Positions 43,650 to 53,593 of a stretch of 64,000 nt of DNA are shown here, in pieces. Each line of letters opens with the position of its first letter. Position 1 is the stretch's first letter. The DNA comes from Marinobacter alexandrii (GTDB lineage: Bacteria > Bacteroidota > Bacteroidia > Cytophagales > Cyclobacteriaceae): positions 1 through 64,000 of the forward strand of contig JBDWTN010000007.1 of NCBI GenBank assembly GCA_039984955.1. Direction: 5' to 3'. The position numbers and the translations under genes are program-made. A model generated the notes under the pieces. It had not been told where the DNA came from, searched no databases, and worked only from the letters and a program-made list of their open reading frames with translations.

Positions 43650-46600
43650 TTAAGCTGATTCTTTGTACTCTTCGATTCGTTGTTCATCAATGAGTACTCG
43701 TTCTACTTCTTCTCGTGTAGGTTTTTCTCCTGTCCACAACCATTTGGCAGCTCTTCTAATATCATTGAATAAAACGATGAATACAGGGAAAAATAGTAAG
43801 ATGATAAATGTACCTATCAGCACCCCATAAGCTACAGAAATAGCCATTGGAATCAAGAATTGTGCTTGAAAACTGGTCTCCTTAATCAATGGGTACAAAC
43901 CTAAAACAGTTGTTAAAGACGTCAACATGATTGGTCTGAATCGTGATAATCCTGCATTATACGCAGCTTGATATACGGTCATTCCCTCATCCTTTACCAA
44001 CATATTGAATTTGGAAAGGAACACAACAGCATCGTTGATAATCACTCCGGATAATGCCACCATTCCCCATACGCTTAATAAAGAAACGGGCAATTCCTTT
44101 CCTGGGGATATCCAATCTTCAATTCCATGTCCAAGTATAGCTCCAAACCACCCTAGCGGAATCATCATGATGATCAATACCGCCTGATAGTACGAACGGA
44201 ACGTAATCATCAGAATGAAAAATATGAGTAAAAAAGCCCCTCCAAAGTACAGCCCTATCTCTTTCCCAGCTCGAGCGCTTTGCTGTGACTGACCTCCATA
44301 ATCTACTATTACCGAAGGGTACTTAGTATTTAGTTCAGGGACAATTTCTTCTTTAATCTTCTTTAAGATCGGTGGTACCTCGCCAAATGGGTCAATCATC
44401 TCCGCCTCTACAGTAATAGCTCTGGATGTATTGTAATGCTTAATGCCGGACACTCCTCTTTCAATATTGTAATCTGCTAACTGCGTAAGAGGAAATTCTT
44501 CCCCATTCTGGGTTTTGATCTTGATATCTTCCAGCTGATTAATACTTTTTCTGCCAGATTCAGGGTACCTCACCCAAACTCTAAGTTCATCGTTTCCTTT
44601 CATGAACCGTTGAACTTCCTCTCCGAAGAAACCTTGTCTCATTTGCTTAGTAATATCATTGTGATTCAGGCCAAGAAAATACGCTTCAGGTCTTAAATCA
44701 AACAACATCTCTCTTCTTCCGACTGGTACATTGTCTTCAATTTCTTTCAAATCGGCAATGCCAGCAAGCTCATCTTTCAAAAACTGTTTTGCATCTCCAA
44801 GTTCAGCATAATTTTTACCCATTAATCGTATGGAAACAGGCTTCCCAAAACGGTTACCTCCACCAATAGCAAATTTCTCTGCTTCCGTAACTGGGCCAAT
44901 CTCTGCTGTGATTTTATTGATTAAATCAAATTGATTAATACCATAATCATCTAACTCTTTGTAGAAGATGTTGATTGAGCCTGTATGTGACCCAGATTCC
45001 CATTGAGAGGAACCAACATTCGAAAATGTATTGTTTATGATATCATCCTCAATGCCAAATTCAGCCTTCAGATCATCATTCACTTTCCAAATGGCATCTT
45101 CAAATGTGCTTAGGTACTTTTCTACTTTCTGCTCTCTCTCACCAGGCTTAAAAGCAATGTTTACATTAAAGCTATTGAAAGGGATTTGCGGAAAAAATGT
45201 AGCCTTAATCTGCCCTCCAGCTAATAACCCCACGATGATGATTAGAAAGCCTGCCAGCATTGATAGAGAAACCCATCTATTTTGCATGGTGAATCTCAAA
45301 CCTCTGCCATAAATTTTATCCCGAGAATAATCTATGACACCATTTAATGCTTTTCTAATTTTATAGCTTCTGGTATTTTCCTTTTTAACCTTCAAGACTC
45401 TCTTACTAGCCAGATGTGCTGGCAATACAAAAAATGCCTCAAGCAGCGAGAAACCTAAACTAAAGCAAACCACAAATGCCATATCTCTTAGGAATTCGAA
45501 ACCACCTGTCAATAGCAATAGAGGTGTAAAAGCAACGATTGTAGTGGTTACGGATGTAAATACAGCCGGCAATACTTCTATGGTCCCATTTACTGCTGCT
45601 TTTATTGGGTTACCATGCTTCTCGAAATGTGCGTAAATATTTTCAGCGATAACAATCCCATCATCAACTAAAATACCGATGACCAGAATCATCCCAAAAA
45701 GTGAGATCATGTTGATGGTTAATCCCACAAATGCTCCCAAAATAAACATTCCTAAAAATGAAGAAGGAATCCCCCACGCAACCCAAAAAGAGAGTCTTAA
45801 GCTTAGAAATAATCCCAAAGAAACCAGAACAAGGATTAAACCCACAATTCCATTATTGGTAAGCAAATCAAGGCGCTGAGATAGCATGCTCATAAAGTCC
45901 CATGTCATGTGAAGCTCTACGGCATCATTGCGAGCATTAAACTCTTCCACATAGGCATTGACTACAACTGATATTTCTTCAAGATCTTCTGTTTCTAATT
46001 TCCTGACCTCAATGAATACAGCTTGTTTTCCACTTAACATTGCCTTTGAGGGCACATCTGCAAACTGCTCTTTTATAACTGCAATCTCTTTAAGGAGAAC
46101 TTCACTCCCATCTTGATTACTTCGTACAACGATATTGGATATATCTGAAGCTTCCGTTTCTTTCGCCTTTGATCGGATTAATATCTCTTCTTCTGAGGAT
46201 TTTACTGAACCTGCAGAAATATCTCTATTGTTTTGACGTACGGCATTAGCTACTTGGTCAAATGTGAGATTGTATCTTAAGAGATCTTGCTCACTTACTT
46301 CAATAGAAACTTCCAGTGCCGGGAAGCCACTCACATTTACTTGAGAAATTGCTTCCTCAGCTAACAGGTCATCTTCTATTTCTTCGGCAAACCGCTTCAA
46401 CGTCTTTAGGTCTACATCCCCAGTCAAACCTAGCCATTGGGCTGTAGAGCGTTGTTTTTGTTTAAATACAATGGGCTTTTCTGCACCAGCAGGGAAAGAA
46501 TTTATACCATCAACTGCGTTTTTAACTTCAGTGTAGATATCATCGATATCGAAATTATCAAAAGTAACTAATGTAATATTTGCAGAGTTTTCAGATGATG

Positions 46601-46859
46601 TTGATAGGATCTCATCTATTCCTGCAACTGAATTGATCGCTTCTTCTATTTTCAAAGTTACTCCTTCTTCCATCTCCTCCGGGGAAGCTCCAGGATAAGT
46701 TACCGTAATGTTGATATTTCGGTCACTCCTAGTCGGGAAGAAAGATTTCTTCGTGTTAACGATTGAAACAACACCTCCAATTAAGGTTAGTGCAATAATT
46801 ATATTTGCCAGAATGGGAAACTTGACAAAGTATTCAACGAGATTTTTAATAAAAGTCAT
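43650..46859 (-). CDS. RND efflux transporter permease
   Basis: A 1069-residue RND pump with 12 expected membrane helices and two large periplasmic loops. The proton relay motif GILVDDGIVIAENIY lies in TM4; SFLGMFILGAFVGLTINMIS and GVIINDAVVFLSKFNML are the repeated second-half equivalents. The N-terminus (YPGASPEEMEEGVTLKIEEA) is typical of AcrB/HAE-like pumps. It works with the adaptor upstream and the TolC-like protein downstream; the substrate is unknown. It starts 12 bases after the adaptor stop. Confidence 0.94.
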   Translation of the reverse strand: MTFIKNLVEYFVKFPILANIIIALTLIGGVVSIVNTKKSFFPTRSDRNINITVTYPGASPEEMEEGVTLKIEEAINSVAGIDEILSTSSENSANITLVTFDNFDIDDIYTEVKNAVDGINSFPAGAEKPIVFKQKQRSTAQWLGLTGDVDLKTLKRFAEEIEDDLLAEEAISQVNVSGFPALEVSIEVSEQDLLRYNLTFDQVANAVRQNNRDISAGSVKSSEEEILIRSKAKETEASDISNIVVRSNQDGSEVLLKEIAVIKEQFADVPSKAMLSGKQAVFIEVRKLETEDLEEISVVVNAYVEEFNARNDAVELHMTWDFMSMLSQRLDLLTNNGIVGLILVLVSLGLFLSLRLSFWVAWGIPSSFLGMFILGAFVGLTINMISLFGMILVIGILVDDGIVIAENIYAHFEKHGNPIKAAVNGTIEVLPAVFTSVTTTIVAFTPLLLLTGGFEFLRDMAFVVCFSLGFSLLEAFFVLPAHLASKRVLKVKKENTRSYKIRKALNGVIDYSRDKIYGRGLRFTMQNRWVSLSMLAGFLIIIVGLLAGGQIKATFFPQIPFNSFNVNIAFKPGEREQKVEKYLSTFEDAIWKVNDDLKAEFGIEDDIINNTFSNVGSSQWESGSHTGSINIFYKELDDYGINQFDLINKITAEIGPVTEAEKFAIGGGNRFGKPVSIRLMGKNYAELGDAKQFLKDELAGIADLKEIEDNVPVGRREMLFDLRPEAYFLGLNHNDITKQMRQGFFGEEVQRFMKGNDELRVWVRYPESGRKSINQLEDIKIKTQNGEEFPLTQLADYNIERGVSGIKHYNTSRAITVEAEMIDPFGEVPPILKKIKEEIVPELNTKYPSVIVDYGGQSQQSARAGKEIGLYFGGAFLLIFFILMITFRSYYQAVLIIMMIPLGWFGAILGHGIEDWISPGKELPVSLLSVWGMVALSGVIINDAVVFLSKFNMLVKDEGMTVYQAAYNAGLSRFRPIMLTSLTTVLGLYPLIKETSFQAQFLIPMAISVAYGVLIGTFIILLFFPVFIVLFNDIRRAAKWLWTGEKPTREEVERVLIDEQRIEEYKESA

Positions 46860-46871
46860 ATCTCTCTGCTT

Positions 46872-48062
46872 TTAGTTTGATGCTGCTGGTGATTGTCCTT
46901 GACTAGCTTCCGGATCATTGCCCAATTCTAAATCAATGTCTTTTTTTTCTCGCTTTTCCACGATCATATTATTGAATGCTCCTATTAATGGTTCAATCAC
47001 CAAGTCTTCACCTTTATTTAGGCCACTTATGATAGCCTCCTCGTTGGCCAACCGAATGACATTGATTCTTTTCACTTTGAGGAGTGTATCTTGAACTACA
47101 AATACCTCATTACCATTATATATTGCATTTCTTGGCATGATCATTCCATCTTGAATAGTTCTTGCAGGAATAGCCGCTTGAAAAAATTGACCATCGTAAA
47201 TTTTCTTTCCTGCTGATTCTATGGTGATAAAGACATCTACTGATTGCGTGTTTTGATTTACAAAATCACTGATCCTTGTCACTTCTCCTCGCCAATATTG
47301 ATCCATTTCGTCAGAGTAGATCTTCACAGGAGAATTAACCTGTATCCAAGGAATGTCTTTCGTCTCCACTGCTACCTTGAGCTCATGTACTCCAGCTCTC
47401 ATTATTTTACCAATGCTTGTTCCAGAATTTAAGAATGATCCAGATTGGATATTGACTTGCATAATGCTACCAGCAAATGGTGCATAGTATCTGTGCTTAT
47501 CTAACCTTGCTTCAGTACTTTTAATTGTATAGTAACTACTGTAGATACCCTTTGTCGCTAGAAAAATTTTCTCCTTTTCAGAACCTGCCTCAGGAAGTGG
47601 TGCAAACTTCTTATCAATATCTAATGCACTGAAATACGTATTCCATGCATCAAAATTATCATTGAAGTCTACCTTCAAATCAGGCAAAATACCAGCTAAA
47701 TCTCTTAAAAAGTTACTTTTTGCAGATTTAAGATTTAGAGAAGGTTCTAAGTCATCAACATAGAACAAAAGATCGCCTCTTTTAAATCTCTGTCCTTCCT
47801 TAAGCCTTACGTTCCCTTGATACATTCTACCGGAAACCTCAGAAAGTAGATCCAACGTCTCAGCCGTTTGTACTCTACCATAAGAAACCACATCTGTTTG
47901 TAACGTCTGGTAGTTCACTTTTTTGGTTTCCACTGTTTTTTTAATAGCCACAGTAGTCTTATCCTTGGGATCTTCCTTTTGACCAGCAAATACTCCTGCC
48001 AGAACAAATGCCAGAACGAGGATTCCGACAGATGAAAGAATGATGATTAGTTTTCTCTTCAT
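46872..48062 (-). CDS. RND efflux periplasmic adaptor subunit
   Basis: A 396-residue membrane-fusion protein. A single N-terminal membrane helix (IIILSSVGILVLAFVLAGVF) is followed by a lipoyl/barrel-sandwich half (EVSGRMYQGNVRLKEGQRFK, RGDLLFYVDD), an alpha hairpin, and a beta barrel (YAPFAGSIMQVNIQSGSFLN, MPRNAIYNGNEVFVVQD). It joins the RND pump to the outer-membrane factor. First gene of the efflux operon. Confidence 0.93.
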   Translation of the reverse strand: MKRKLIIILSSVGILVLAFVLAGVFAGQKEDPKDKTTVAIKKTVETKKVNYQTLQTDVVSYGRVQTAETLDLLSEVSGRMYQGNVRLKEGQRFKRGDLLFYVDDLEPSLNLKSAKSNFLRDLAGILPDLKVDFNDNFDAWNTYFSALDIDKKFAPLPEAGSEKEKIFLATKGIYSSYYTIKSTEARLDKHRYYAPFAGSIMQVNIQSGSFLNSGTSIGKIMRAGVHELKVAVETKDIPWIQVNSPVKIYSDEMDQYWRGEVTRISDFVNQNTQSVDVFITIESAGKKIYDGQFFQAAIPARTIQDGMIMPRNAIYNGNEVFVVQDTLLKVKRINVIRLANEEAIISGLNKGEDLVIEPLIGAFNNMIVEKREKKDIDLELGNDPEASQGQSPAASN

Positions 48063-48163
48063 AATAAGTTAGTAGTGTCAAGTACTTAAAGGTGAAATCA
48101 TCCTTTTAGTTACACGATTTTTTACATATGTGATAAGTGGGCATATCAGTATTTGAACTGTTT

Positions 48164-48171
48164 TATCTTCG
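48164..48171 (+). promoter_or_regulatory. -7 promoter box before msrB
   Basis: TATCTTCG fits TAnnTT(T/C)G and predicts transcription near 48178, about 36 bases before the ATG at 48215. This supports that start over a GTG at 48137, which lies upstream of the box. Confidence 0.4.
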
Positions 48172-48214
48172 TATTAGTTGGTATTACCCAGAACCTATAA
48201 AAACCGCAAAAGAA

Positions 48215-48610
48215 ATGGAAAAAATCAATAAAGGTGAAGAAGAGTGGAAAAAAGAACTCTCGGATGAACAATATCACATCTTGAGAGAAAAGGGTACAGA
48301 AAGGCCTTGGACAGGAGCTCTATTAGAAAATAAAGACAAAGGAGTCTATGAATGTGCTGCGTGCGGAAATGAGCTATACTCCTCGGAAACCAAGTATGAT
48401 TCAGGTTCGGGTTGGCCAAGTTTCTTTGATCCAATCACGGCTGACGCTGTTGATTTCGAAAAAGATAAATCTTTTGGAATGACGCGTACTGAAGTGAAAT
48501 GCGGAAAATGTGGGAGTCACTTAGGTCATATATTCCCTGATGGCCCACAGCCAAGTGGTCAGCGATATTGCATGAATTCTGGCGCCTTAAGTTTTAAGAA
48601 AAAAGATTAA
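48215..48610 (+). CDS. msrB: Peptide-methionine (R)-S-oxide reductase
   Basis: A 131-residue repair enzyme for oxidised methionine. It has two zinc CxxC pairs (CAACGNE and CGKCGSH), the substrate motif [13 protein letters not shown], and the catalytic Cys in RYCMNSGAL (residue 119). No signal peptide is present with this start, so it is cytosolic. It converges with the CheC-like gene and overlaps its end by four bases. Confidence 0.96.
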   Translation: MEKINKGEEEWKKELSDEQYHILREKGTERPWTGALLENKDKGVYECAACGNELYSSETKYDSGSGWPSFFDPITADAVDFEKDKSFGMTRTEVKCGKCGSHLGHIFPDGPQPSGQRYCMNSGALSFKKKD

Positions 48611-49218
48611 GCAACCGTATTCAGCTTTGTAATTCGGATGAAGTTTTCATCTATCATCCATAGAAAGTGTGGGGCTATGTTTACTACAGTACCATTCAGT
48701 GTGGACTTTACAAAAAAGTTTGTTTTGTTCAATTCGTTCTCATTCTCCAGATAATCATTTACCAACTCTCCTTTGATATTCCGAATGATCGGCACATCAC
48801 CTATTACCTGAACTCCCAAAAAATCTGATAGTGCGGCGATAGACATATTTGCTATCAGGTTTTCAATCTCAGACATGAAGTCATGCTTCATCATTTTTGT
48901 ATGAGAAGATCGTGATGTCGTGATGTCTGCTGGTAAGCAAACTTTATTTATCAGGTCCATTTCATGATTGTTAATCACGAAATAGAAAGCACCGTTGATC
49001 TCTCCACTAAAAGCAACCTTCATTAGGTTTACTTTGAACCTACCAAGCTCATCAAACTCTCTCAGCGGCATAAGTTGACCTTCGCCAAAATGTATGAGTT
49101 CAGGATCAACTCTTATCCTAAGCATTTGCGCCATAGATGCTGCTGCCTTCGTCAGTGACTCTGACAGCATTTCTTTTATGATCTCCTTATGTATGTCTGA
49201 AAGACTGCCTCTACTCAC
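48607..49218 (-). CDS. CheC-type phosphatase-like protein
   Basis: A 203-residue protein starting at GTG. It carries one complete CheC/CheX-type active-site motif, D-x3-E-x2-N-x22-P: DFMSEIEN followed after 22 residues by the Pro of IGDVP (about residues 108-138). Around it are ALSDFLGV and the first-half segment [18 protein letters not shown]. Only one clear site is present, as in CheX. These proteins dephosphorylate CheY-type receiver domains. No chemotaxis operon is in the window, so the target may be another receiver protein. Confidence 0.75.
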   Translation of the reverse strand: MSRGSLSDIHKEIIKEMLSESLTKAAASMAQMLRIRVDPELIHFGEGQLMPLREFDELGRFKVNLMKVAFSGEINGAFYFVINNHEMDLINKVCLPADITTSRSSHTKMMKHDFMSEIENLIANMSIAALSDFLGVQVIGDVPIIRNIKGELVNDYLENENELNKTNFFVKSTLNGTVVNIAPHFLWMIDENFIRITKLNTVA

Positions 49219-49373
49219 GGTTCAATTAAAAATGATATAATACGATTGATAAAATTAAAAATACTGAACGGAAAACATGTTCCATCTATACAAATTAAAG
49301 ACCTCTTGTGTAGGCTGTACGATGAACTGCTCCTCTTTAATGATTAAATTCAGAATTTGATAACCTAAATGAT

Positions 49374-52300
49374 ATGAAGAAAGTTTTATTAACTCTATTA
49401 ATTGTTGGATTTGTCTTATTTGAAGGACAAGCTCAGCGAAAGAAAAAGACATCATCTACCTCTCCTACTTTTAGTAGTAAGCTTTACGATGGCATGCAGT
49501 GGAGAAATATTGGCCCCTTTCGTGGCGGTAGATCTGCTGCTGTTACGGGGGTTCCCGGCAAACCCAATCTCTATTATATGGGAGCTACTGGAGGAGGTAT
49601 CTGGCGTACAAAGGATGCTGGAAGTACATGGGAAAACATTTCTGATGGCTTCTTTGGAGGATCTATCGGAGCTGTCGCTGTAAGCGAATGGGATAATAAT
49701 GTCATCTATGCCGGCGGTGGTGAAGTCACTGTCCGAGGAAATGTTTCCTCTGGATGGGGAATGTGGAAGTCTGTAGATGCTGGAACCACTTGGCAAGAAA
49801 TTGGAATGAAGAATGCGCGGCATATACCAAGGGTACGCATACATCCAAAAAATCCCGATTTAGTTTATGCTGCAGTTATGGGAGATCTATACAAGTCGTC
49901 AAGTGAGAGAGGCGTGTATCGCAGTAAGAATGGCGGTCAAACTTGGGAGAGAATTTTATTTGCTAACGCTGATGCGGGAGCGGTTGATTTGACATTTGAT
50001 CCGAATAACCCAAGAATTTTGTATGCATCTACCTGGAGAATTAGAAGAACACCATATAGTCTAGAGAGTGGAGGTGAAGGGTCTGCACTTTGGAAGAGTA
50101 CAGATGGAGGAGACACTTGGACTAATATTTCTTCAAATGAAGGGCTTCCAAAAGGCACTTGGGGGATCTCTGGCGTGACAGTGTCTCCTGTTAACTCGAA
50201 CAGAGTTTGGGCTATTATTGAAAACAATGCAGGAGGCGTCTATCGATCAGATGATGCAGGAAAAACCTGGAAGTTGATCAATAAGGAGAGAAAATTGAGA
50301 CAAAGGGCATGGTATTACACAAGAATCTATGCAGACACGCAAGATGAAGATGGACTATATGTAATGAATGTTAGGTACCATAAATCAACTGACGGTGGAA
50401 AGACCTACGAAACGTACAATGCTCCACACGGAGATCACCATGATTTTTGGATAGCACCAGAAGACAATCAACGTATGGTTATCGGTGATGATGGTGGAGC
50501 GCAAGTGTCATTTGATGCTGGCGAAAATTGGTCGACCTACAATAATCAACCTACCGCTCAATTTTATCGAGTTACCACGGATGACTCATTCCCTTATCGA
50601 ATTTATGGTGCGCAACAAGACAATTCAACAGTACGAATCGATCACCGCTCTGGGGGAAGATATATCGATGATGATAATTGGGAATCTACTGCTGGTGGTG
50701 AGAGTGCTCACATTGCTCCAAATCCTGAAAATAGCGATATCGTCTATGGCGGTAGTTATGATGGTTTCTTAACAAGGGTGGATCATCAGACAGAGCAAAT
50801 ACGTGCCATCAACGTTTGGCCAGATAATCCCATGGGACATGGTGCGGAAGGTTTCAAGTATCGATTTCAATGGAACTTCCCTATTTTCTTTTCTCCTCAC
50901 AATGCTAACCGACTTTACACAGCCTCCAATCAGCTACATGTCACTACTGATGAAGGACAAACATGGGAGGTAATCAGTCCGGATCTAACCAGAAATGATG
51001 CCTCAAAATTAGGATCATCAGGAGGACCAATAACGAAAGATAATACGAGTGTCGAATATTATTGTACAATATTCGCTGCAGTAGAATCTTATCATGAGGA
51101 AGGTGTAATATGGACTGGATCTGATGATGGATTAGTTCATGTAACAAGAGACGGTGGAAAAAATTGGAATAATGTTACTCCAGCTGGCATGCCGGAATGG
51201 ATGATGATCAACAGTGTTGAAATTGATCCTTTCAACAAAGGAGGGCTTTATATTGCAGGAACAAGATATAAACTGGGTGATTACACTCCATACCTTTACA
51301 AAACTGAAGATTACGGCCAGACTTGGACTAAAATCACTTCAGGTATTTCATCCGAACACTTTACAAGAGTATTAAGAGCTGATCCAAACAAAAAGGGGTT
51401 GTTATATGCAGGAACAGAGGCAGGTATGTATGTTTCATTCAATAATGGAGCAAACTGGCAGCCATTTCAAATGAACCTACCTATCGTTCCAATTACAGAC
51501 TTGGCACTTAAAAATAATAACCTCATTGCAGCTACTCAAGGAAGGAGTTTTTGGATGATAGATGATTTAACTCCATTACATCAACTTTCAATGGCAAATG
51601 GAAAAACTCATTTCCTTTATAAACCATTGGATAGCTATCGAATGGGTGGAGGAAATGGACGAACTTCTAAAACCGCCGGAACAGATCATCCAGGAGGGGT
51701 TTTAGTTAACTATTTTGTGAAGGATACTGCAAGTACAGATACAATTGCTATCAGTTTTCATGAAAATGACGGTGATTTGATCAAGAAGTATTCTACCCAT
51801 CCTGACAAAAAAGCCAAAGAAGGTCAATTAGAAATAAAGCCCGGCTTCAATACAATGAATTGGAACTTGAGATATGATGGAGCCAAGACTTTCGATGGTA
51901 TGATCTTGTGGTGGGCAACTACTCAAGGGCCTATGGCGGTTCCTGGCGACTATAAAGTTCAAATGTCAGTGAATGGGAATGAGACTATGCAGAATTTCAC
52001 ACTTCTAGCGGACCCAAGAAGTGAGTCTACTCAAGTAGACTATCAAGCTCAGTTTGACTTTTTACTTAAGGTCAGAGACAAACTAACGGAGACGCATGAA
52101 GCCATCATCAATATACGAAAAGCTAAAAGCCAAATTAGTGATGTGATGAAGAAAGCGGATAATGATGAGATTAGTGAGCTCGGTAAAGGCATCATTAAGG
52201 AAATGTCTGAGATTGAAAAGGCCCTCTATCAAACGAAGAACGAAAGTGGGCAAGACCCTCTTAACTTTCCTATTCGTTTGAATAATAAGCTAGGGCATCT

Positions 52301-52484
52301 TGCTTCTTTATCTGGTATGGGTAATTTCAAACCAACTGATTCATCCCTTGCATTCTATGATGAAGTCACCGCAAATATTGATGAGCAATTGAAAGCACTT
52401 AGTGAAATATTTGATAGTCGAATCAAAGAATTCAATCAGGCCGTGAAAGATGCTGAAGTAGCTGCTGTGAAATTGGATGAGTAA
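49374..52484 (+). CDS. Large secreted BNR/VPS10-type beta-propeller protein
   Basis: A 1036-residue exported protein (signal MKKVLLTLLIVGFVLFEGQA). Residues 40-720 hold repeated BNR/Asp-box motifs, for example TKDAGSTWENIS, SVDAGTTWQEIG, SKNGGQTWERIL, STDGGDTWTNIS, SDDAGKTWKLIN, TRDGGKNWNNVT and TEDYGQTWTKIT, so it forms one or two beta-propellers as in sortilin-like/YCF48 and glycoside hydrolase 74-type proteins. The C-terminal 250 residues are a beta domain and a helical tail. Catalytic identity unknown; no T9SS C-terminal sorting domain is seen. Confidence 0.9.
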   Translation: MKKVLLTLLIVGFVLFEGQAQRKKKTSSTSPTFSSKLYDGMQWRNIGPFRGGRSAAVTGVPGKPNLYYMGATGGGIWRTKDAGSTWENISDGFFGGSIGAVAVSEWDNNVIYAGGGEVTVRGNVSSGWGMWKSVDAGTTWQEIGMKNARHIPRVRIHPKNPDLVYAAVMGDLYKSSSERGVYRSKNGGQTWERILFANADAGAVDLTFDPNNPRILYASTWRIRRTPYSLESGGEGSALWKSTDGGDTWTNISSNEGLPKGTWGISGVTVSPVNSNRVWAIIENNAGGVYRSDDAGKTWKLINKERKLRQRAWYYTRIYADTQDEDGLYVMNVRYHKSTDGGKTYETYNAPHGDHHDFWIAPEDNQRMVIGDDGGAQVSFDAGENWSTYNNQPTAQFYRVTTDDSFPYRIYGAQQDNSTVRIDHRSGGRYIDDDNWESTAGGESAHIAPNPENSDIVYGGSYDGFLTRVDHQTEQIRAINVWPDNPMGHGAEGFKYRFQWNFPIFFSPHNANRLYTASNQLHVTTDEGQTWEVISPDLTRNDASKLGSSGGPITKDNTSVEYYCTIFAAVESYHEEGVIWTGSDDGLVHVTRDGGKNWNNVTPAGMPEWMMINSVEIDPFNKGGLYIAGTRYKLGDYTPYLYKTEDYGQTWTKITSGISSEHFTRVLRADPNKKGLLYAGTEAGMYVSFNNGANWQPFQMNLPIVPITDLALKNNNLIAATQGRSFWMIDDLTPLHQLSMANGKTHFLYKPLDSYRMGGGNGRTSKTAGTDHPGGVLVNYFVKDTASTDTIAISFHENDGDLIKKYSTHPDKKAKEGQLEIKPGFNTMNWNLRYDGAKTFDGMILWWATTQGPMAVPGDYKVQMSVNGNETMQNFTLLADPRSESTQVDYQAQFDFLLKVRDKLTETHEAIINIRKAKSQISDVMKKADNDEISELGKGIIKEMSEIEKALYQTKNESGQDPLNFPIRLNNKLGHLASLSGMGNFKPTDSSLAFYDEVTANIDEQLKALSEIFDSRIKEFNQAVKDAEVAAVKLDE

Positions 52485-52506
52485 CGAATACTTTGAAAGG
52501 TTTATA

Positions 52507-52535
52507 AAGGGGGTGTAATAAACACCCCTTTTTTG
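52507..52535 (+). terminator. Rho-independent terminator after the BNR gene
   Basis: AAGGGGGTGT and AACACCCCTT form the stem with a TAATA-type loop, followed by a run of T. It lies about 25 bases after the stop codon. Confidence 0.88.
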
Positions 52536-52564
52536 TTTACTAACCTACCAAAACTGTTACTGCT

Positions 52565-53593
52565 ATGACTTACTCTATTCATTTCAAAAAACTACTCCCG
52601 ATAGTACCATTTATCATTCCTATTCTGTGTATCGTGGTAGCCAGTTCTTCTCTATTTGTAGAGAATACAGTACAGCTTTCTATGGCGATGACTTTTGATT
52701 TGCTAATCACAACTCCCGTCATATACTTTCTTATCATTAGAAAAAGAGCCATTCCAAAAACGACCATTGTTCCTGTATTTATTTTAGGAATAGTCACTGC
52801 TTCCGTCATTCTTCCTATTGAACATCAATATCACCTCTCCCTCGTTAAGAAATGGTTTCTTCCTCTTCTGGAAGTATCTATTGTTACCTATGTGATTTTT
52901 ACAATTCGGAAGGCTTACAAGAGCATTAAAAAGAACGGCTCCAAGGGTTTGGATTTTTTTACTGCTGCAAAAGATGCAACAAGTAACATTCTTCCTAAAA
53001 GATTGGTGTCTCCATTCGCAACAGAGCTATCTGTATTCTACTATGGTTTTATAGCTTGGAAAAAACGTATTTTATCAGAAAATGAATATTCTTATCACAA
53101 AACAACAAGCACCTCTATGCTGCTCGGTGTTTTTGTTTTCTTGATTCTCATTGAGGCTTTTGCTGTTCATTTGTTATTACAAGAATGGAGTACACTTGCT
53201 GCTTGGATTCTAACTGTTTTAAGTGCATATGGAATTTTCCAGATTATTGGAATAGCTAGGTCATTAGCTAAAAGACCCATTGTTCTTCAAGATGATCAAC
53301 TCATCTTACGATATGGTATTATGGGTGAGACAGCAATCCCTTACGAGCTTATTGAAACCGTGTCTGAATTCAAAAAATCAGTCGAAAAAAATGAGGGTTA
53401 TGTTCATTTATCGCCGTTTAAAGACATGGAAGGACATAATACACTTATAGAAGTGAGAGAAGATGTTCAGTTTTTTGGGTTTTATGGATTCAAAAAAACA
53501 TTCAGTAAACTATTGATTTATGTAGATGAGCCTGAAGGTTTTAGAGCTGCTATTGAGGAAAGGATCATTCCATCTGAGCAATCCACCTCCTGA
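52565..53593 (+). CDS. Hypothetical membrane protein
   Basis: A 342-residue protein with six or seven hydrophobic helices: four near the N-terminus (about residues 8-112), and two or three around residues 178-228. The C-terminal 100 residues are soluble (MGETAIPYELIETVSEFKKS, LIEVREDVQFFGFYGFKKTF) and resemble a PH-like or band of beta strands. I do not recognise the family. It converges with the diheme cytochrome gene and their ends overlap by 29 bases. Confidence 0.65.
   Translation: MTYSIHFKKLLPIVPFIIPILCIVVASSSLFVENTVQLSMAMTFDLLITTPVIYFLIIRKRAIPKTTIVPVFILGIVTASVILPIEHQYHLSLVKKWFLPLLEVSIVTYVIFTIRKAYKSIKKNGSKGLDFFTAAKDATSNILPKRLVSPFATELSVFYYGFIAWKKRILSENEYSYHKTTSTSMLLGVFVFLILIEAFAVHLLLQEWSTLAAWILTVLSAYGIFQIIGIARSLAKRPIVLQDDQLILRYGIMGETAIPYELIETVSEFKKSVEKNEGYVHLSPFKDMEGHNTLIEVREDVQFFGFYGFKKTFSKLLIYVDEPEGFRAAIEERIIPSEQSTS

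Noticed and set aside
49452-49844. Minus-strand frame opposite the BNR gene.
   Set aside because: The plus-strand BNR protein is clear in this region; the antisense frame is Ser/Pro-rich and without motif.
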